Positions 21,201 to 29,248 of a DNA stretch of 29,747 bases are shown here, piece by piece. The stretch covers positions 1-29,747 of the forward strand of contig CAXNAA020000074.1 in NCBI GenBank assembly GCA_964200075.2, in the 5' to 3' direction. The position numbers and the translations under genes are program-made. Position 1 is the stretch's first letter. The number at the start of each line of letters is the position of its first letter. The notes below the pieces were generated by a model. That model was not told the DNA's origin. It saw only the letters and a program-made list of their open reading frames with translations, and did not search any database. This DNA comes from Sphacelaria rigidula. Its lineage: Eukaryota; Phaeophyceae; Sphacelariales.

Positions 21201-23340
21201 CATCGGCCGCGAAACCTTGGACAAAGTCTACGCTAGTCTCTTCGGAGCAGAAGCTGCTCTGGTGAGTTCTCTTGGAGAAGAGCAAAAAACAGGTCCCCAC
21301 ACCACATCGGATTCCCCTATTTGGGTAGGTGCCAGCACCAACTTCATGTCCATGGACGCAGGGGACGCCCGCCCACGTCGATAGTCGAGGCCAGTACAGG
21401 AGTGGATGTCTTCAGCACATGCTCACAACCTGGACAATATAGTATATAGTCAACAAGTGTACGGCGTATGTAGTCCATTGTCTGTTGCAGTAGACGCAAT
21501 AGTTGATGCTGCGCTGCACGCATCATAACACGTCTTGACATGGTGATCTATCGTCATTGTCGAGGTTGTGAAGTGCTTGCCTTTTGTAGCACGGAAGTGG
21601 TCGAGACAGCATAGCATCGCACGCACGCTCACCCGCACCCCCCCCCCCCCTGCTCGAGGCAACACTGAGCAGGTTCGCGTCCAGTGCTTCAGCGGCACGC
21701 ATGCGATCGCGTGCGCCTTGTTCGGCGTCCTTCGCCCCGGGGACACCATGCTGGCGTGCAGCGGTCCGCCGTACGACACTCTGGACGAGGTCATCGGAAC
21801 ACGCGTGCCCTTGACGGTAAGTTCTTCGGCGTTCTTTCAAGATATTACTTGGGGCAAGAAACCGATAAAAGACGGTCGGGGGAAGTCTGAAAGTTGGAAA
21901 GTGTCGCAGCGTGTCAAGCACGGGGCGAAACGAGCAGCGTTCCTTCAACCTCTGAATCGCCTGAGTGAAATACTTCATGTCCTTCCTCTGTACTTGTAGC
22001 TGTTTTTTTTTTTTTTCTATTTTTTTATCTAGCTGGGCATTCAAATCGAGGTCTGGTACGAATTCCAGCCAGTGTGCGAGATTTGGCAGCACCACTTCAG
22101 CAAAGGTAATAATTGAAGAACCCGAGATGTCTACATCATATTACTTGAGTACATGCATACGATCCAGGATCTCGGGATAGTACGAGTACATTGATCCTTG
22201 AAACTGCTATGTTTGTCTCCAACAGTGAAGATCGCCTTTGGCCTCTGTTCTCTCGGAAGGTACTCACAATCAAAATCAAGTGCAGCTGCATGTGTTGTGT
22301 TTCAACCACGGTTATCGTAATAGTGTATATGCCGAAAGAAACAATGAAAACGGACCAACTGACCCAATATCAGCATTGTAGAAGAAGTAGATCTGTCCGT
22401 ATCCGGCGTTACACCAAAACGGGCAGCGCGAAGGGGTTTCTGGGCATTCATCATGCCTTCGACAGCCGGCGTAGGCAGTCTATCGAGGCGGCATCATATT
22501 TACTTAAGAAATGGTCACAAAAACGCAGATGAGCCACCATGGCAGTCGCGCGGTTAGGTCACACTTGAAAAGTAATGCAGTGTTTGCTTGCTTCATCCTG
22601 ACCGGTTCAAAGGTATCAATCTACTGGGAGAAGCATGGCGTGAAGGCATGGATGCGCCCCGCCGCTCTTCAGCTGGCCGCGATATGCTTTGTTGGACCGG
22701 AACCCTAGTCCAGTGTCAGAGGAGTACGAGCGATTTGCTGTAAATTTGGAGAATTGCTTGGGGGGGGGGAAGGCGTACTCGACTAATGCTACGATAGCCC
22801 CCCCCCAAAAAAGAAAAGAAAAAAGAGAAAAACGTGAATCGAAACGAAAAAAGGCGAGCACAAGAAGCAGCTGGGAACTCCCACGCTCGGGACCATTTTT
22901 GCATCATTTTTGCCAATGTCGCCCACATGAGGCGCTTCATGCAGCCGAAACCAAACAACATGCGCTGTGTGACCATTTTCTTGGTGACAGCTTTGGGCAG
23001 ATTTTTGGGGGGGGCGGGTTATCGTAGCATTAGTTTGTTGCTTGCCTTTGTCGTTTGATCATTGACCAGGCATCCCTCGCGAGACGGAGCATCGTTCCTA
23101 CCCCCCATAGAGACACTTCCAATATTTGGGCGCTCATTTCGTTTTTTCCATACATTGCACAGAGACCATATACATATCCCATCTCCTTCCTGATTCGCCG
23201 CAATTCTTTGGTGGTGGTGGTGGTGGTGGTGGTGGTGGGAGGGGGGGGGGGGGGGGGGACTCCTTTTTTGTTTTTCCTTGTCGTTTGGCCTTTGACCCCG
23301 CCTTCCTTCCCCGGCGCAGCACCGTTCCNNNNNNNNNNGT

Positions 23341-23402
<62 letters not shown>

Positions 23403-26400
23403 GGGGGGGGCGTACTCATTTGTTGCTTGCCCTAGTCGTTTGGCCATTGACCACGCGTTCCTTCCGAGACGCAGCACCGTTCCTACTCCTTATAGATACA
23501 CCTCCAACGTTCAGCTGCTCATTACGTTTCTTCCATATATTGCACAAAAATCTTTTACATGTCTTATCCCCGTCTTGCTTCGCCGTCTGTGGCCACCATC
23601 TATCTCCTGGTGTAACCATCGTTTTCTCGCTACTGTCTAATGCATCAAACGATTTCATGCCGCCTTCGTTCACGTTCCACATTTCCCCCGTTTAGCACGT
23701 CCCGTTCCTCCTTGTACTCGTACAGTTCACATTCTGCAACTATATGACTTCTGCTCTCTATTGCTTTGCCACAGTGGCAATTCTGTCCATCTACCTCTTC
23801 CTCCACGCAGTTACTGGTATATATCCTCTCTGGAAGATCCAGGTCCCCAACCCGAAATCGCAGTTTCAAATTTTCGCCGCGTCCATGGGGCCATGCAGAT
23901 ATACTTTCATCCCGATCTCCTCTCCCAACCCCCCGTATATCTTAAGGTGTTCTTCCTCGTCTACTTTGCGTCTGAGGGCTCCTTCTATCCTTACTTCAAT
24001 CATATCTCTTACTTTTGCCTTGTACCCTGCGTCTTCTTCTATGGACAGCATTTCGTCTTGGTTTCCTCCCGTCTCTTTCTATACTTTCTCGACTTCTTTA
24101 TCCCACCTTATTCCAGCATGCCTTTTCGTAATTTTCTTCCATACAGGTCTATCAACTACAGCTGGCAGTCCCTCTCTCTTTATGGTCTTTACGCTATGTT
24201 GCCACCTCAATTTCCTCATGCCTCTGTTTCAAGTGAGTACGGCCCCAACTCTTCTCTCTAAACTGTATAACTCGCCGTTTTCGAGCATCCAAGTATGTTT
24301 TCTTAGCTCTTGCCACCTTCACTGCTTCAACTTTTTCGCGAAGGCAACGTTCCCCTCCCCCCTGAGGGGGGGGGGGCACTGACCGTTTGTTGTTACTTTT
24401 GTTCGAAATGAAGACAAATGCCTTCTTTCTCCACTTTGTTGGAACTAGAAATACTCGTACGAAGCACGGCGCACTGATATGCCCAAGGCCTCCGCCATAG
24501 GGTATAGCACATCCCGATGGTGGCTCCGAAACTTTCAAACTCAGCAGAGCAAGCGCACTGCGGTGCTATATTTCACAGCGCAGAGTACGGCTTGTTCCGA
24601 TTTGTCACCATTTTGTAGTCTCGTGTCGGCGGGTCGGGGCGGCTTGTTAGACCCTAGAAGATGCACGTTCTTATCCTAAGATTGATATTTTGCGATCCTC
24701 CTTTCCTCACAGATACAAAGGAAAACCGATGCACGTACAATTTCGGTCACCGTCTGCAACTTCCCATAACTTTCTGGAGTGTGGATATATTCAAAATACC
24801 CATTCTTCGTGACAGCATGCCATTTGTATCTTCTGAAGAACCGAAGACGGGCTGTACACGTGTCGATGGGTAATGAAAGCAAAAAGTGCGTCATGGCAAA
24901 TGTCTCCATGGAGCCCGTTTTGGGATCAAAAACGGCCATTCGCATACGCCGTATTGCCGCAGACGCATACGAGGACGACGCGCATGTAACCCCCTCAAGC
25001 GGAACAAAGGAGTTTAGATTCGACCCGCGCGGGCGCCGACTGCTGTTTGCATGTCAATGAAACCCCAGGGAATGTTCTCTACTGGAATGCTTCATATATC
25101 ACCGCGTGCCGCGTCCTGTCCCTCGCGGTCCCTCAATAGACACGATACCCCCTCCTTCGCTCCTACGGGAACCGTCGACCGTCTTCAAATTCTTTCTCGC
25201 CGTTTCCGATCACGCACCCATGTGCTGATGGATGAACACCCTGCTGTCTATGTGTTTATGGCGAAGAATTGTATACCACGGGGTATGGTTCCTTGTCATG
25301 TCGGCTCCTCTGTACTGTAGCCCAGCTAGGGTGTCATGCGGTACTGACTGCACTGGCTGCCCTCTATTTCCAAGTTTGAAAACAATTATTCGTCTGTTTC
25401 ACGTCGAGGTGCCGACGAAGCTCAGTGGTGAGTGTTCTGTAACTATCAATGCAGACATCCTACTTTCTGTACTATGCGGTACTGCTGTACTAGGGTATCG
25501 TATTTGTACTCGGGATTTCAATTTTTCAAGTACGAAAATAATGGTCTGTGGGTAGTACCCCATGCCGTGATGCATGACGATGAATCATTATGGTCTGCGA
25601 CGTTCTGAAATTCGACTGCACTCTGCACACGGGTCGTTGGTGCACTGATTGCGCGGCGTCTCGCTAGCCGGCCTGTGTTGTGCATGCCCCATGACTACCG
25701 CTTCCGTGCGAGTGTTCAAAATCCTGTGCGTTTGCTGTTCACGACTGCACGACCAGTTCTATGAAAAGCGTCCTGCATCACCCTGTCCCGGCCCAGCAAT
25801 TCTATGCTTCAACAGTTACACCTGTTTGCACCCTCATGACGCGATCTGCGCCGTGGAAACATATGCGCACCCGTTCAATACTCGTGAAATCGTGAGACGG
25901 GCCTGTCCACGACGAGAAAAGAAAAACGTCTGTAGCGCTACAGGTGACGATGGGCCCTTGACCCCAGAACGGGCCTTCGCGTACGCCCTGATAACCACCA
26001 TACTGACAAGTTTCATGTTGTGAAATAGTTCAACAGCTCAGGCTCTTCTTGTTCCGGGGACGTTCCCCATGGGCGTCAAATGGCACATGTAAGCTCACCG
26101 CACACCTCCACATGTTATGGTGTAGCTTTAGCTGCGGTGATCTCACACGCAGGGCCTTTTTTGGCAATGAGCACAAGACAGGAAAATTGGAGCTTCAGGC
26201 CAACGTTCAAGTATGCCCAAAAACGTTTTTTTTTTTTTCTGTGTCCTGGGAAGCGGACCTGAAAAACCCACAGTGCAGTGCAGTACCGTGATCCAAGTTG
26301 GGTTGCAGCACTCGGACACGGTCTACTTTGCCACAGGAAACCAAACGCGGGAGTGGCTATCTGCCGCATTCTCTAGCACCTGTGTGGTGCTGTTGGGGTG

Positions 26401-26754
26401 CAAGCGTAATTGTCAACGGCTCAGCGTGACGAAACACATGGATGATAATGAGACTCGTGTACATCCATGTACATACCGAATATGTGTGGATATGAAAAAA
26501 GCTGTACTAGCTGGTATTACCTTGTTCATCACCCCTTCCCAGGAAGTCCAACTCTCGTGCCACACGGCGAGAACATTCCGATTTCGCTCACGCTTGGTGA
26601 GAGCCTGCTGTCATTCCCAGCAAAAAATCTTCGACAGCGCTTCACCTGTGAAGATTCTCGGTTGTAATATAGCATGCCCCGAACACGGCTATGAGATTGA
26701 TCGACGTGACGCTGTATCAACCGACGGTAGCAAAGGCATTAGCTGTTCCCAAAT

Positions 26755-26786
<32 letters not shown>

Positions 26787-29248
26787 CCCCCCCCCCACCC
26801 TCCCCACCCAAAAAAACAACAACACCTACGCCAGNNNNNNNNNNAAAAAAATTTGAACCAGGCACCCTTCTTTCAACAACGAGAACCAAGGGTTTTAATT
26901 TTTCCCCCCCCCCCCCCCCCCCCCCCCCCTCCAGTTTATATCTCAGCCTCAGTGACTACCTAAGAAATTGGAAGAACTGTGTCTGGCGAGGGCGTGCCGT
27001 AACTAGGGAAGGTCGCCCAACAACAATCACCAGCGATTAGGTTCACAGATGTGAAACTGTGCGGTGCGGGAATCGCAGTATATTTCGCTCGTTGGTGTGG
27101 TGATGCAATACATTCGCACGTCTCGTTGATACTTTTTTTTTTTGCCGTTGTCAGTATGGCAGCAATTTCAGCCCCACCTATCTGCACCCTACTGTTGTTT
27201 CGTGCCCCGCCTTTTCATTCAGGATGAGTACGCCGATGCAAGCGAACCATTGCCGGAGGGCCTCATCGGCAATCTCAAAGAGTTCAACATCGCCTACACG
27301 GAGGTGAGTCGCGCATGCACACGTCCACACATGGGTTCTTTTCAGTTAGCGTCTTCACCAGCGGTGTAAACTGCCGTAGGTTCCTGATTTATGAAACGCT
27401 CGTGTAGTACGAGGCCCGAGGTGAATGTTCTATGCCGAACCTGTGACGGCATACCCAGCGTCAACACTGGGACTTGTGTCGTCACACCTTCAATCCCTCC
27501 CTTTCCTCGGGACGAGTCCGTGGTCCCAAGATATTAATCCATGTCTCCCCCGGTACATATCTTGCGTTTTGGTATGGCGGCTTGGATCATGACCAGCATT
27601 CCCGCACCGCGTCGAATCTCGTCAAACAAAGTCGGTTTCCTACTCACTTCTCCACGCTTTCAGCGACGGAAATAAAAATACTTTGAAGAAAAAACCCAAA
27701 GTCGTCTGACGGGCGTCGAACCCGCCTTCTTTCCACCCTAATAGTCTCTGTTGAATAATGACTTTTGGATCACCGGGGCATGACGGCATCACTTTGTCAT
27801 TATTACGGTTATGTCTAAAACCCGAGTCGTGCAGCACGGCCAATGGAATGGCACGAATATCATATGCCCGTGATCACAATAGTTCCGTTCTGCATACATT
27901 GTGGTGATGAGTTCCACCGCCGGCTCTTTTGCTTCCATCCCTTGGTGTGCATAGCTTCAAGACACCCATCTCGGAGATAATGAATTTCCATTGATGAATT
28001 AATTGAATGTTGGATATGAACTACAGTAGTCCACCATAAATCCTGCCATGGTTTTGAGGTGGAGGCGTTCCCGAGGTGGAAAACAGAAACACTCCCTGAA
28101 GAAAAAAAATGGAGAGAGGGAGAGTGCGAGAGGGCAAAGATAGCAAACGATGAAGATATTATCGAACACAGCAGAACTAAAAACTAGAGAAAACCGAGAA
28201 AGGAAAGACGAGGAAGGGAAGCAGAGGGCATGGAAAATGACGACTTGAGGCTAAGATCTACTTCTGGTCTCGAGAACGGGATAATAAAAATAAACAGACA
28301 GTTCTTCTTTGGTTGAGGGAACCAGTCAAGAAAAAAACAAAACAAAGACCGCCGTGGAAGCAGGTCGCAACTCAACCATGAGTATGGGGACCGCACTATA
28401 TGGACACGAACTCTAACCCACGAGCTCTGCAGGAGCCATATGTGTGTGCGCGTGTGTATGCTCCTCGCCAGCAACCTCGCTGCTGCGCCCGGAGGCCAAC
28501 AGGTACATCAACGGCCAGCATGGACTATTTTTTGTTCCTGGTACTTTGGTAATGTCGTTTTCCATTGGTCCCGTCACCCAGAAGCGTGGGAGCGCGGAGT
28601 ACGCAACACTAATGCCATGGAAGCCGATAGACTGCAGGAGCGCTGATGCCTATATGCTCCATAATAGGTTGTGAGGCAGGCAGGAGTCGGGAGAGAGATC
28701 GTATGGTCCTTGGAGGCTGCTGATCCTCCGAAGGCAGAGACGGGGATTGGGAGCGTGGAATTACTACGGAAGACGAGTGCTTTCATGCGAAGAGTCAACA
28801 GTACTTGGGTGAACCATAACCTCTGAAAGTCGCGTACACAATCAACTGCAGGTTAGCTTGCGCTTGTTATTTTGTCGGACGTGAACTGAACGCTGCTACC
28901 ATCGCATTGTCAGTCTGCGACGGCACTCCGGTAGGAACCAACTTCGCCCGCGCCGTCTGCAACCATGCAGCAGCCCCATGCTACGTACAGGGCACCCCCG
29001 CACGGTTTTCGTTCCCTCTCACTGAAAAAGTGCCCCCAAGGGAAGTTGATTTATCGCGCATCTCGTGATGCAACTAACTGTATCGAACTGCATTCAATGC
29101 CCCAGGTGCCGCTACAGCACGAGGGATTGTTCAACTTGGCTGCTATCGATGAGGCCATCGGAGCAGACCCTGCCGTGCGTTTGCTACACATTCAACGCTC
29201 CTGTGGTTACCGCTGGCGACCCTCCATCCCCATCCAGGAGATAAAGAG
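8903..29248 (+). CDS. Methionine gamma-lyase / aluminium resistance family PLP enzyme, plastid-type leader, 3' partial
   Basis: Five exons (8903-9288, 21114-21261, 21673-21816, 27223-27303, 29106-29248) join in phase at GT/AG to give 300 residues plus two bases. Family blocks are in the right order. Residues 109-152 are a helix followed by 'ILDAFREFRV'. Then come 'GYGHGDIGRETLDKVYA' (near 158), 'SGTHAIACALFGVLRPGD' (from 185, PLP-phosphate region), 'PYDTLDEVIG', 'GNLKEFNIAY' and the signature 'IQRSCGYRWRPSIPI' (282-296). The family is a fold-type-I PLP group of about 420 residues, mostly bacterial, related to Cys/Met-metabolism enzymes. Its members are named for methionine gamma-lyase or aluminium resistance, but the real substrate is rarely known. 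The PLP-lysine region is beyond the window. The roughly 100-residue N-terminal extension has a hydrophobic segment then an Arg/Ser-rich stretch, which suggests apicoplast or plastid import. A 16-residue insert precedes 'GNLKEF' relative to my recollection of bacterial members. Confidence 0.88.
11525..11797 (-). CDS. Low-confidence ORF, possible exon
   Basis: ATG at 11797, 90 codons. The first 45 residues are hydrophilic and protein-like ('VDEMEAFSSHAAAMAAFSAR' then Gln/Lys-rich). The second half looks non-coding. A possible acceptor is 'ctgggcag' before the Val codon. It cannot be joined in phase to the exons at 12584-15543. No family is recognised. Confidence 0.2.
   Translation of the reverse strand: MHIKPGQVDEMEAFSSHAAAMAAFSARDQEQKGAGEKAQKQYTWSENLKRYMVAICFAVLGTEVVGVDSSVMGTGEMRKTPEEPYSTPRA
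12584..15543 (-). CDS. Putative five-exon antisense gene nested in intron 1, unknown 219-aa protein
   Basis: Minus-strand exons 15543-15468, 15193-15052, 14250-14126, 13308-13060 and 12651-12584 are all bounded by GT/AG (donors CGCAG|gtatat, ACGAG|gtatgt, AAGAG|gtgagc, GACAG|gtgtga). Their phases match at every junction, and they end in TGA at 12586-12584. Total 660 nt, 219 aa. The start is ATG at 15543 ('gagaaaaaATG'). Exon 3 is charged ('VRMEVIPAEEAERPSTIEG'). Exon 4 is Ala/Gly-rich with a 33-residue repeat, then acidic ('SDLELSSDDHSSEGDGSL'). Exon 5 is a very acidic C-terminus ('NTESESDVDSGAEELSGF'). Introns are 274, 801, 817 and 408 bp. No domain is recognised, and the protein is probably fast-evolving and disordered. 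Exons 3-5 are the best supported; exon 1 and the exon 2 acceptor were chosen partly for phase. Free choice among splice sites is the main weakness. Confidence 0.42.
13194..13320 (-). repeat. In-phase 99-bp internal repeat in antisense exon 4
   Basis: 'ccctcaaYggYatgYcctgc' occurs at 13194 and again at 13293, exactly 99 bp apart. On the minus strand this encodes 'GIAGHAIEGV' and, across the proposed acceptor, 'GYAGHTVEGL'. A period divisible by three, with partly silent differences, supports coding. Confidence 0.6.
13438..13527. repeat. Direct repeat, 2 units of about 43-47 bp
   Basis: 'ctgactgtac...cgaggagtgtgtcatggagca' at 13438-13480 recurs at 13481-13527 with a diverged middle. It lies in the intron of the putative antisense gene. 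Confidence 0.7.
15548..15694. promoter_or_regulatory. Perfect 15-bp inverted repeat upstream of the antisense ATG
   Basis: 'tctcgatcgaaaaag' at 15548-15562 is repeated as reverse complement at 15680-15694. The inner arm is five bases before the proposed minus-strand start codon (15543-15541). Between the arms lies a smaller hairpin, GAAAAT-aat-ATTTTC, at 15570-15584. This could be a regulatory palindrome or the ends of a 147-bp MITE. The repeat is directly visible; the role is unknown. Confidence 0.5.
16785..17100 (+). repeat. Composite repeat R5 containing R2 copy 2
   Basis: The left part ('gttctctagca', 'gttgctgttggcttgcaagcg', 'aaactcgtgtacag') matches 26370-26470. The right part ('gctgttgctacctggttcacc') matches about 26500-26535. 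Between them lies the R2 unit 16928-17045 with its CAA-rich end. R2 therefore either inserted here or was lost from the other copy. Confidence 0.55.
17545..17725 (+). repeat. Degenerate repeat R6, copy 1
   Basis: Similar to 18555-18745. Shared blocks are 'ttgtKcgccgKgc', 'agctRctWtgcc', 'actgcacta', 'agcagcagta' and 'tctcgatYgc.RcRagcgcgt'. The spacing is about 1.01 kb and both copies have the same orientation. This suggests an old segmental or tandem duplication inside the intron. Confidence 0.5.
18225..18350 (+). mobile_element. tRNA-derived SINE candidate
   Basis: 'gagttcgaatccgg' at about 18300-18313 closely matches the polymerase III B box. About 37 bp upstream, 'ctaggtgatacagg' is an acceptable A box. 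The flanking stems do not form a real tRNA (the T-stem does not pair), so it is not a functional tRNA gene. 'gccccggtaacc' near its start resembles 'gccccggtgatcc' in the minus-strand candidate at 27690-27790, which suggests one family. Confidence 0.45.
18555..18745 (+). repeat. Degenerate repeat R6, copy 2
   Basis: Counterpart of 17545-17725, with roughly two thirds of bases agreeing by eye over the alignable blocks. Confidence 0.5.
18773..19120 (+). CDS. Low-confidence 115-codon ORF
   Basis: ATG at 18773 ('cagcagcaATGAAC') with a complete frame to TGA. It is basic and Ser/Arg-rich, with two similar pieces ('TTRVRRKK' and 'STIRVRRKDP'). No domain, signal peptide or splice evidence. A comparably long antisense frame overlaps it (19327-18980), so chance is a real alternative. 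Confidence 0.18.
   Translation: MNTAVSRAQLLRIDNRGSRCTGDGQNGGSRQNKNGYLPIKVETTRVRRKKRRYTATSSESLPSLSPVLSSAMGFSSRNPLLGDRRISTIRVRRKDPTCCVLSPRASPLVLYTPVG
19347..19518. mobile_element. Candidate 172-bp inverted-repeat element with nearby GTGTCATA motifs
   Basis: 'gcgacccgctcgtaaa' at about 19347 is mirrored by 'tttactatgagcgggtcgc' ending about 19518. The motif 'gtgtcataYg' occurs outside the arms at 19319, 19652 and 19672, with 'ttgtcatatgg' at 19718, all in one orientation. This is either a MITE or part of a larger element. No target-site duplication is obvious. Confidence 0.45.
20261..20281. promoter_or_regulatory. Perfect 7-bp stem with TGAGACG as the loop
   Basis: GTAGGGA-TGAGACG-TCCCTAC. The loop is exactly the coccidian promoter heptamer. 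It lies in intron 1, about 830 bp before exon 2, with no gene start recognised next to it, so a regulatory role is speculative. Confidence 0.3.
20636..20835. repeat. Dispersed repeat family R1, copy 2
   Basis: Counterpart of 60-255 in the same orientation. It ends near 'gattcgtccggcgcttg' and lies about 80 bp from a LINE tail fragment. Confidence 0.6.
20917..20990 (-). mobile_element. LINE 3'-end fragment
   Basis: On the minus strand it encodes 'APSRKRCVVNGQTTKASNE', the same C-terminal tail seen in the fragments at 23030-23110, 23270-23328 and 23411-23480. Only the last part of the ORF is present, as expected for 5'-truncated retroposition. Confidence 0.65.
21114..21261 (+). CDS. Exon 2 of the PLP enzyme
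   Basis: Acceptor 'ggcaacgaaag' at 21113 after a pyrimidine-rich stretch; donor GCTCTG|gtgagt (phase 0). It encodes residues 129-178, from 'TLKRILDAFREFRV' through 'GYGHGDIGRETLDKVYA' to 'FGAEAAL'. The Gly-Tyr-Gly-x-x-Asp block is the family's N-terminal signature. The reading frame is open upstream of the acceptor, so the exact 5' boundary rests on phase and family spacing. Confidence 0.9.
21673..21816 (+). CDS. Exon 3 of the PLP enzyme
   Basis: Acceptor 'aacactgagcag' after a 13-C tract; donor TTGACG|gtaagt. The 48 codons (residues 179-226) are in phase 0 at both ends. They carry 'SGTHAIACALFGVLRPGD', expected to bind the PLP phosphate, and 'PYDTLDEVIG'. Joining to exon 2 restores 'GAEAAL-VRVQ', as in bacterial relatives. 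Intron 2 is 411 bp. Confidence 0.93.
22789..22806 (+). repeat. CTACGATAG + C9 motif (repeat terminus)
   Basis: 'ctaatgctacgatag' followed by nine C and then A-rich sequence. The same string, inverted and with one change, occurs at 23007-23030 next to a LINE tail, and again at 29666-29681. It looks like the 3' terminus of a retroelement family. Confidence 0.55.
23007..23027 (-). repeat. CTACGATAA + C-tract motif at the end of a LINE tail
   Basis: On the minus strand the LINE C-terminal tail is followed by 'ctaatgctacgataacccg' and eight C. This links the motif directly to the LINE 3' end. Confidence 0.55.
23028..23328 (-). mobile_element. Two further LINE 3'-end fragments
   Basis: 23030-23215 (minus) encodes a degenerate LINE tail with 'KKRNERPNIGSVSMGGRNDA' then 'VNDQTTKASNK'. 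23270-23328 carries a shorter, more diverged tail. They are separated by GGT and G runs (23211-23259). Each minus-strand fragment ends next to a C homopolymer. Confidence 0.65.
23329..23338. other. Assembly gap (10 N)
   Basis: Ten N bases beside a G homopolymer of more than 60 bp. Length and joining here are unreliable. Confidence 1.
23339..23410. repeat. G homopolymer of about 70 bp
   Basis: Almost uninterrupted G (two T). It explains the long poly-Pro and poly-Gly frames, which are not genes. It may in part be an assembly artefact next to the gap. Confidence 0.95.
23411..24366 (-). pseudogene. Decayed LINE-type (non-LTR) retrotransposon ORF, C-terminal part
   Basis: Minus-strand pieces in shifting frames form the end of a retroelement polyprotein. 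About 24366-24196 is a Lys/Arg-rich helix ending '(H)EEIEVAT'. 24060-23866 reads 'RKVDEEEHLKIYGGLGEEIG'. 23869-23690 carries a Cys-His cluster C-x-C-x8-H-x4-C ('CHCGKAIESRSHIVAEC'). 23682-23416 contains 'GDRWWPQT', 'KRFLCNIWKKRNEQ' and the tail 'VVNGQTTRASNK'. A Cys/His motif after the reverse transcriptase is usual in LINEs. At least two frame changes and several stops (including one just after 'EVAT') show it is dead. The reverse-transcriptase core itself is absent. Confidence 0.75.
24866..25060 (+). CDS. Low-confidence 64-codon ORF, possibly TE-derived
   Basis: ATG at 24866 to TGA; hydrophilic and plausible ('KTAIRIRRIAADAYEDDA'). The antisense frame 24945-24676 looks just as protein-like. 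The sequence about 90 bp upstream (24770-24785) shares a 15-mer with the repeat region at 3252, so a mobile element is the likelier source. Confidence 0.18.
   Translation: MGNESKKCVMANVSMEPVLGSKTAIRIRRIAADAYEDDAHVTPSSGTKEFRFDPRGRRLLFACQ
26370..26550 (+). repeat. Repeat R5, copy 2 (lacking R2)
   Basis: Matches the outer parts of 16785-17100 but has no 'cctgtgaccacgg...CAA' unit in the middle. Confidence 0.5.
26755..26783. repeat. C homopolymer (29 bp), interrupted C tract to 26810
   Basis: Uninterrupted C, then C-rich with T/A interruptions, just before the second gap. Confidence 0.95.
26835..26844. other. Assembly gap (10 N)
   Basis: Ten N bases between C-rich and A-rich sequence. The long poly-Pro frame crossing it is an artefact. 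Confidence 1.
26904..26929. repeat. C homopolymer (26 bp)
   Basis: Second C run, 60 bp after the gap and about 290 bp before exon 4. Confidence 0.95.
27223..27303 (+). CDS. Exon 4 of the PLP enzyme
   Basis: Acceptor 'cgccttttcattcag' (strong pyrimidine tract); donor ACGGAG|gtgagt. 27 codons, phase 0 on both sides, residues 227-253. The first part ('DEYADASEPLPEGL') is an insertion relative to bacterial members. 'GNLKEFNIAYTE' corresponds to the conserved Gly-x-Leu-Lys-x-Phe segment after the PLP-phosphate block. Confidence 0.9.
27304..29105 (+). other. Intron 4 (1,802 bp)
   Basis: Phase-0 intron. It holds a SINE candidate (27690-27790), a purine-rich block (28080-28240) and a protein-like plus frame at 28444-28674, for which no splice or homology support was found. 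The flanking exons join with no residue missing from the family alignment. Confidence 0.75.
27690..27790 (-). mobile_element. tRNA-derived SINE candidate (minus strand)
   Basis: On the minus strand 'GCGGG-TTCGACG-CCCGT' forms a perfect tRNA T-arm (one G-U pair) with an ideal B box at about 27707-27723. The expected partner of the following acceptor strand ('CAGACGA') is not found upstream, so it is not a tRNA gene. 'gccccggtgatcc' about 45 bp upstream of the T-arm resembles the head of the candidate at 18225-18350. Confidence 0.45.
29106..29248 (+). CDS. Exon 5 of the PLP enzyme (last one in the window)
   Basis: Acceptor 'ttcaatgccccag'; donor AAAGAG|gtgtgt (phase 2). It encodes residues 254-300, from 'VPLQHEGLFNLAAIDEAI' to 'IQRSCGYRWRPSIPIQEIK'. 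The Ile-Gln-Arg-Ser-x-Gly-Tyr-x-Trp-Arg-Pro-Ser string is the most diagnostic part of the family. The following conserved Asp-Asn-Cys-Tyr block and the PLP-lysine segment are not found before 29747. Confidence 0.95.

Larger units (their letters stand above)
21817..27222 (+). other. Intron 3 (5,406 bp), LINE remains, homopolymers and gaps
   Basis: Phase-0 intron whose flanking exons join exactly where the family needs continuity. Contents: poly-C/poly-G runs, decayed LINE pieces on the minus strand, two N gaps, and a copy of R5 at 26370-26550. Sub-stretches 22010-22740 and 25060-26050 hold no feature I can support. A short, fairly protein-like frame at about 25945-26010 has no partner. Confidence 0.75.

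Noticed and set aside
23019-23695. Long frames with poly-Pro, poly-Gly and His runs on both strands
   Set aside because: They are translations of G homopolymers, GGT repeats and the N gap.
26213-27040. 275-codon plus-strand frame
   Set aside because: It is held open by C runs and 10 N, lies in intron 3, and has no coherent protein composition.
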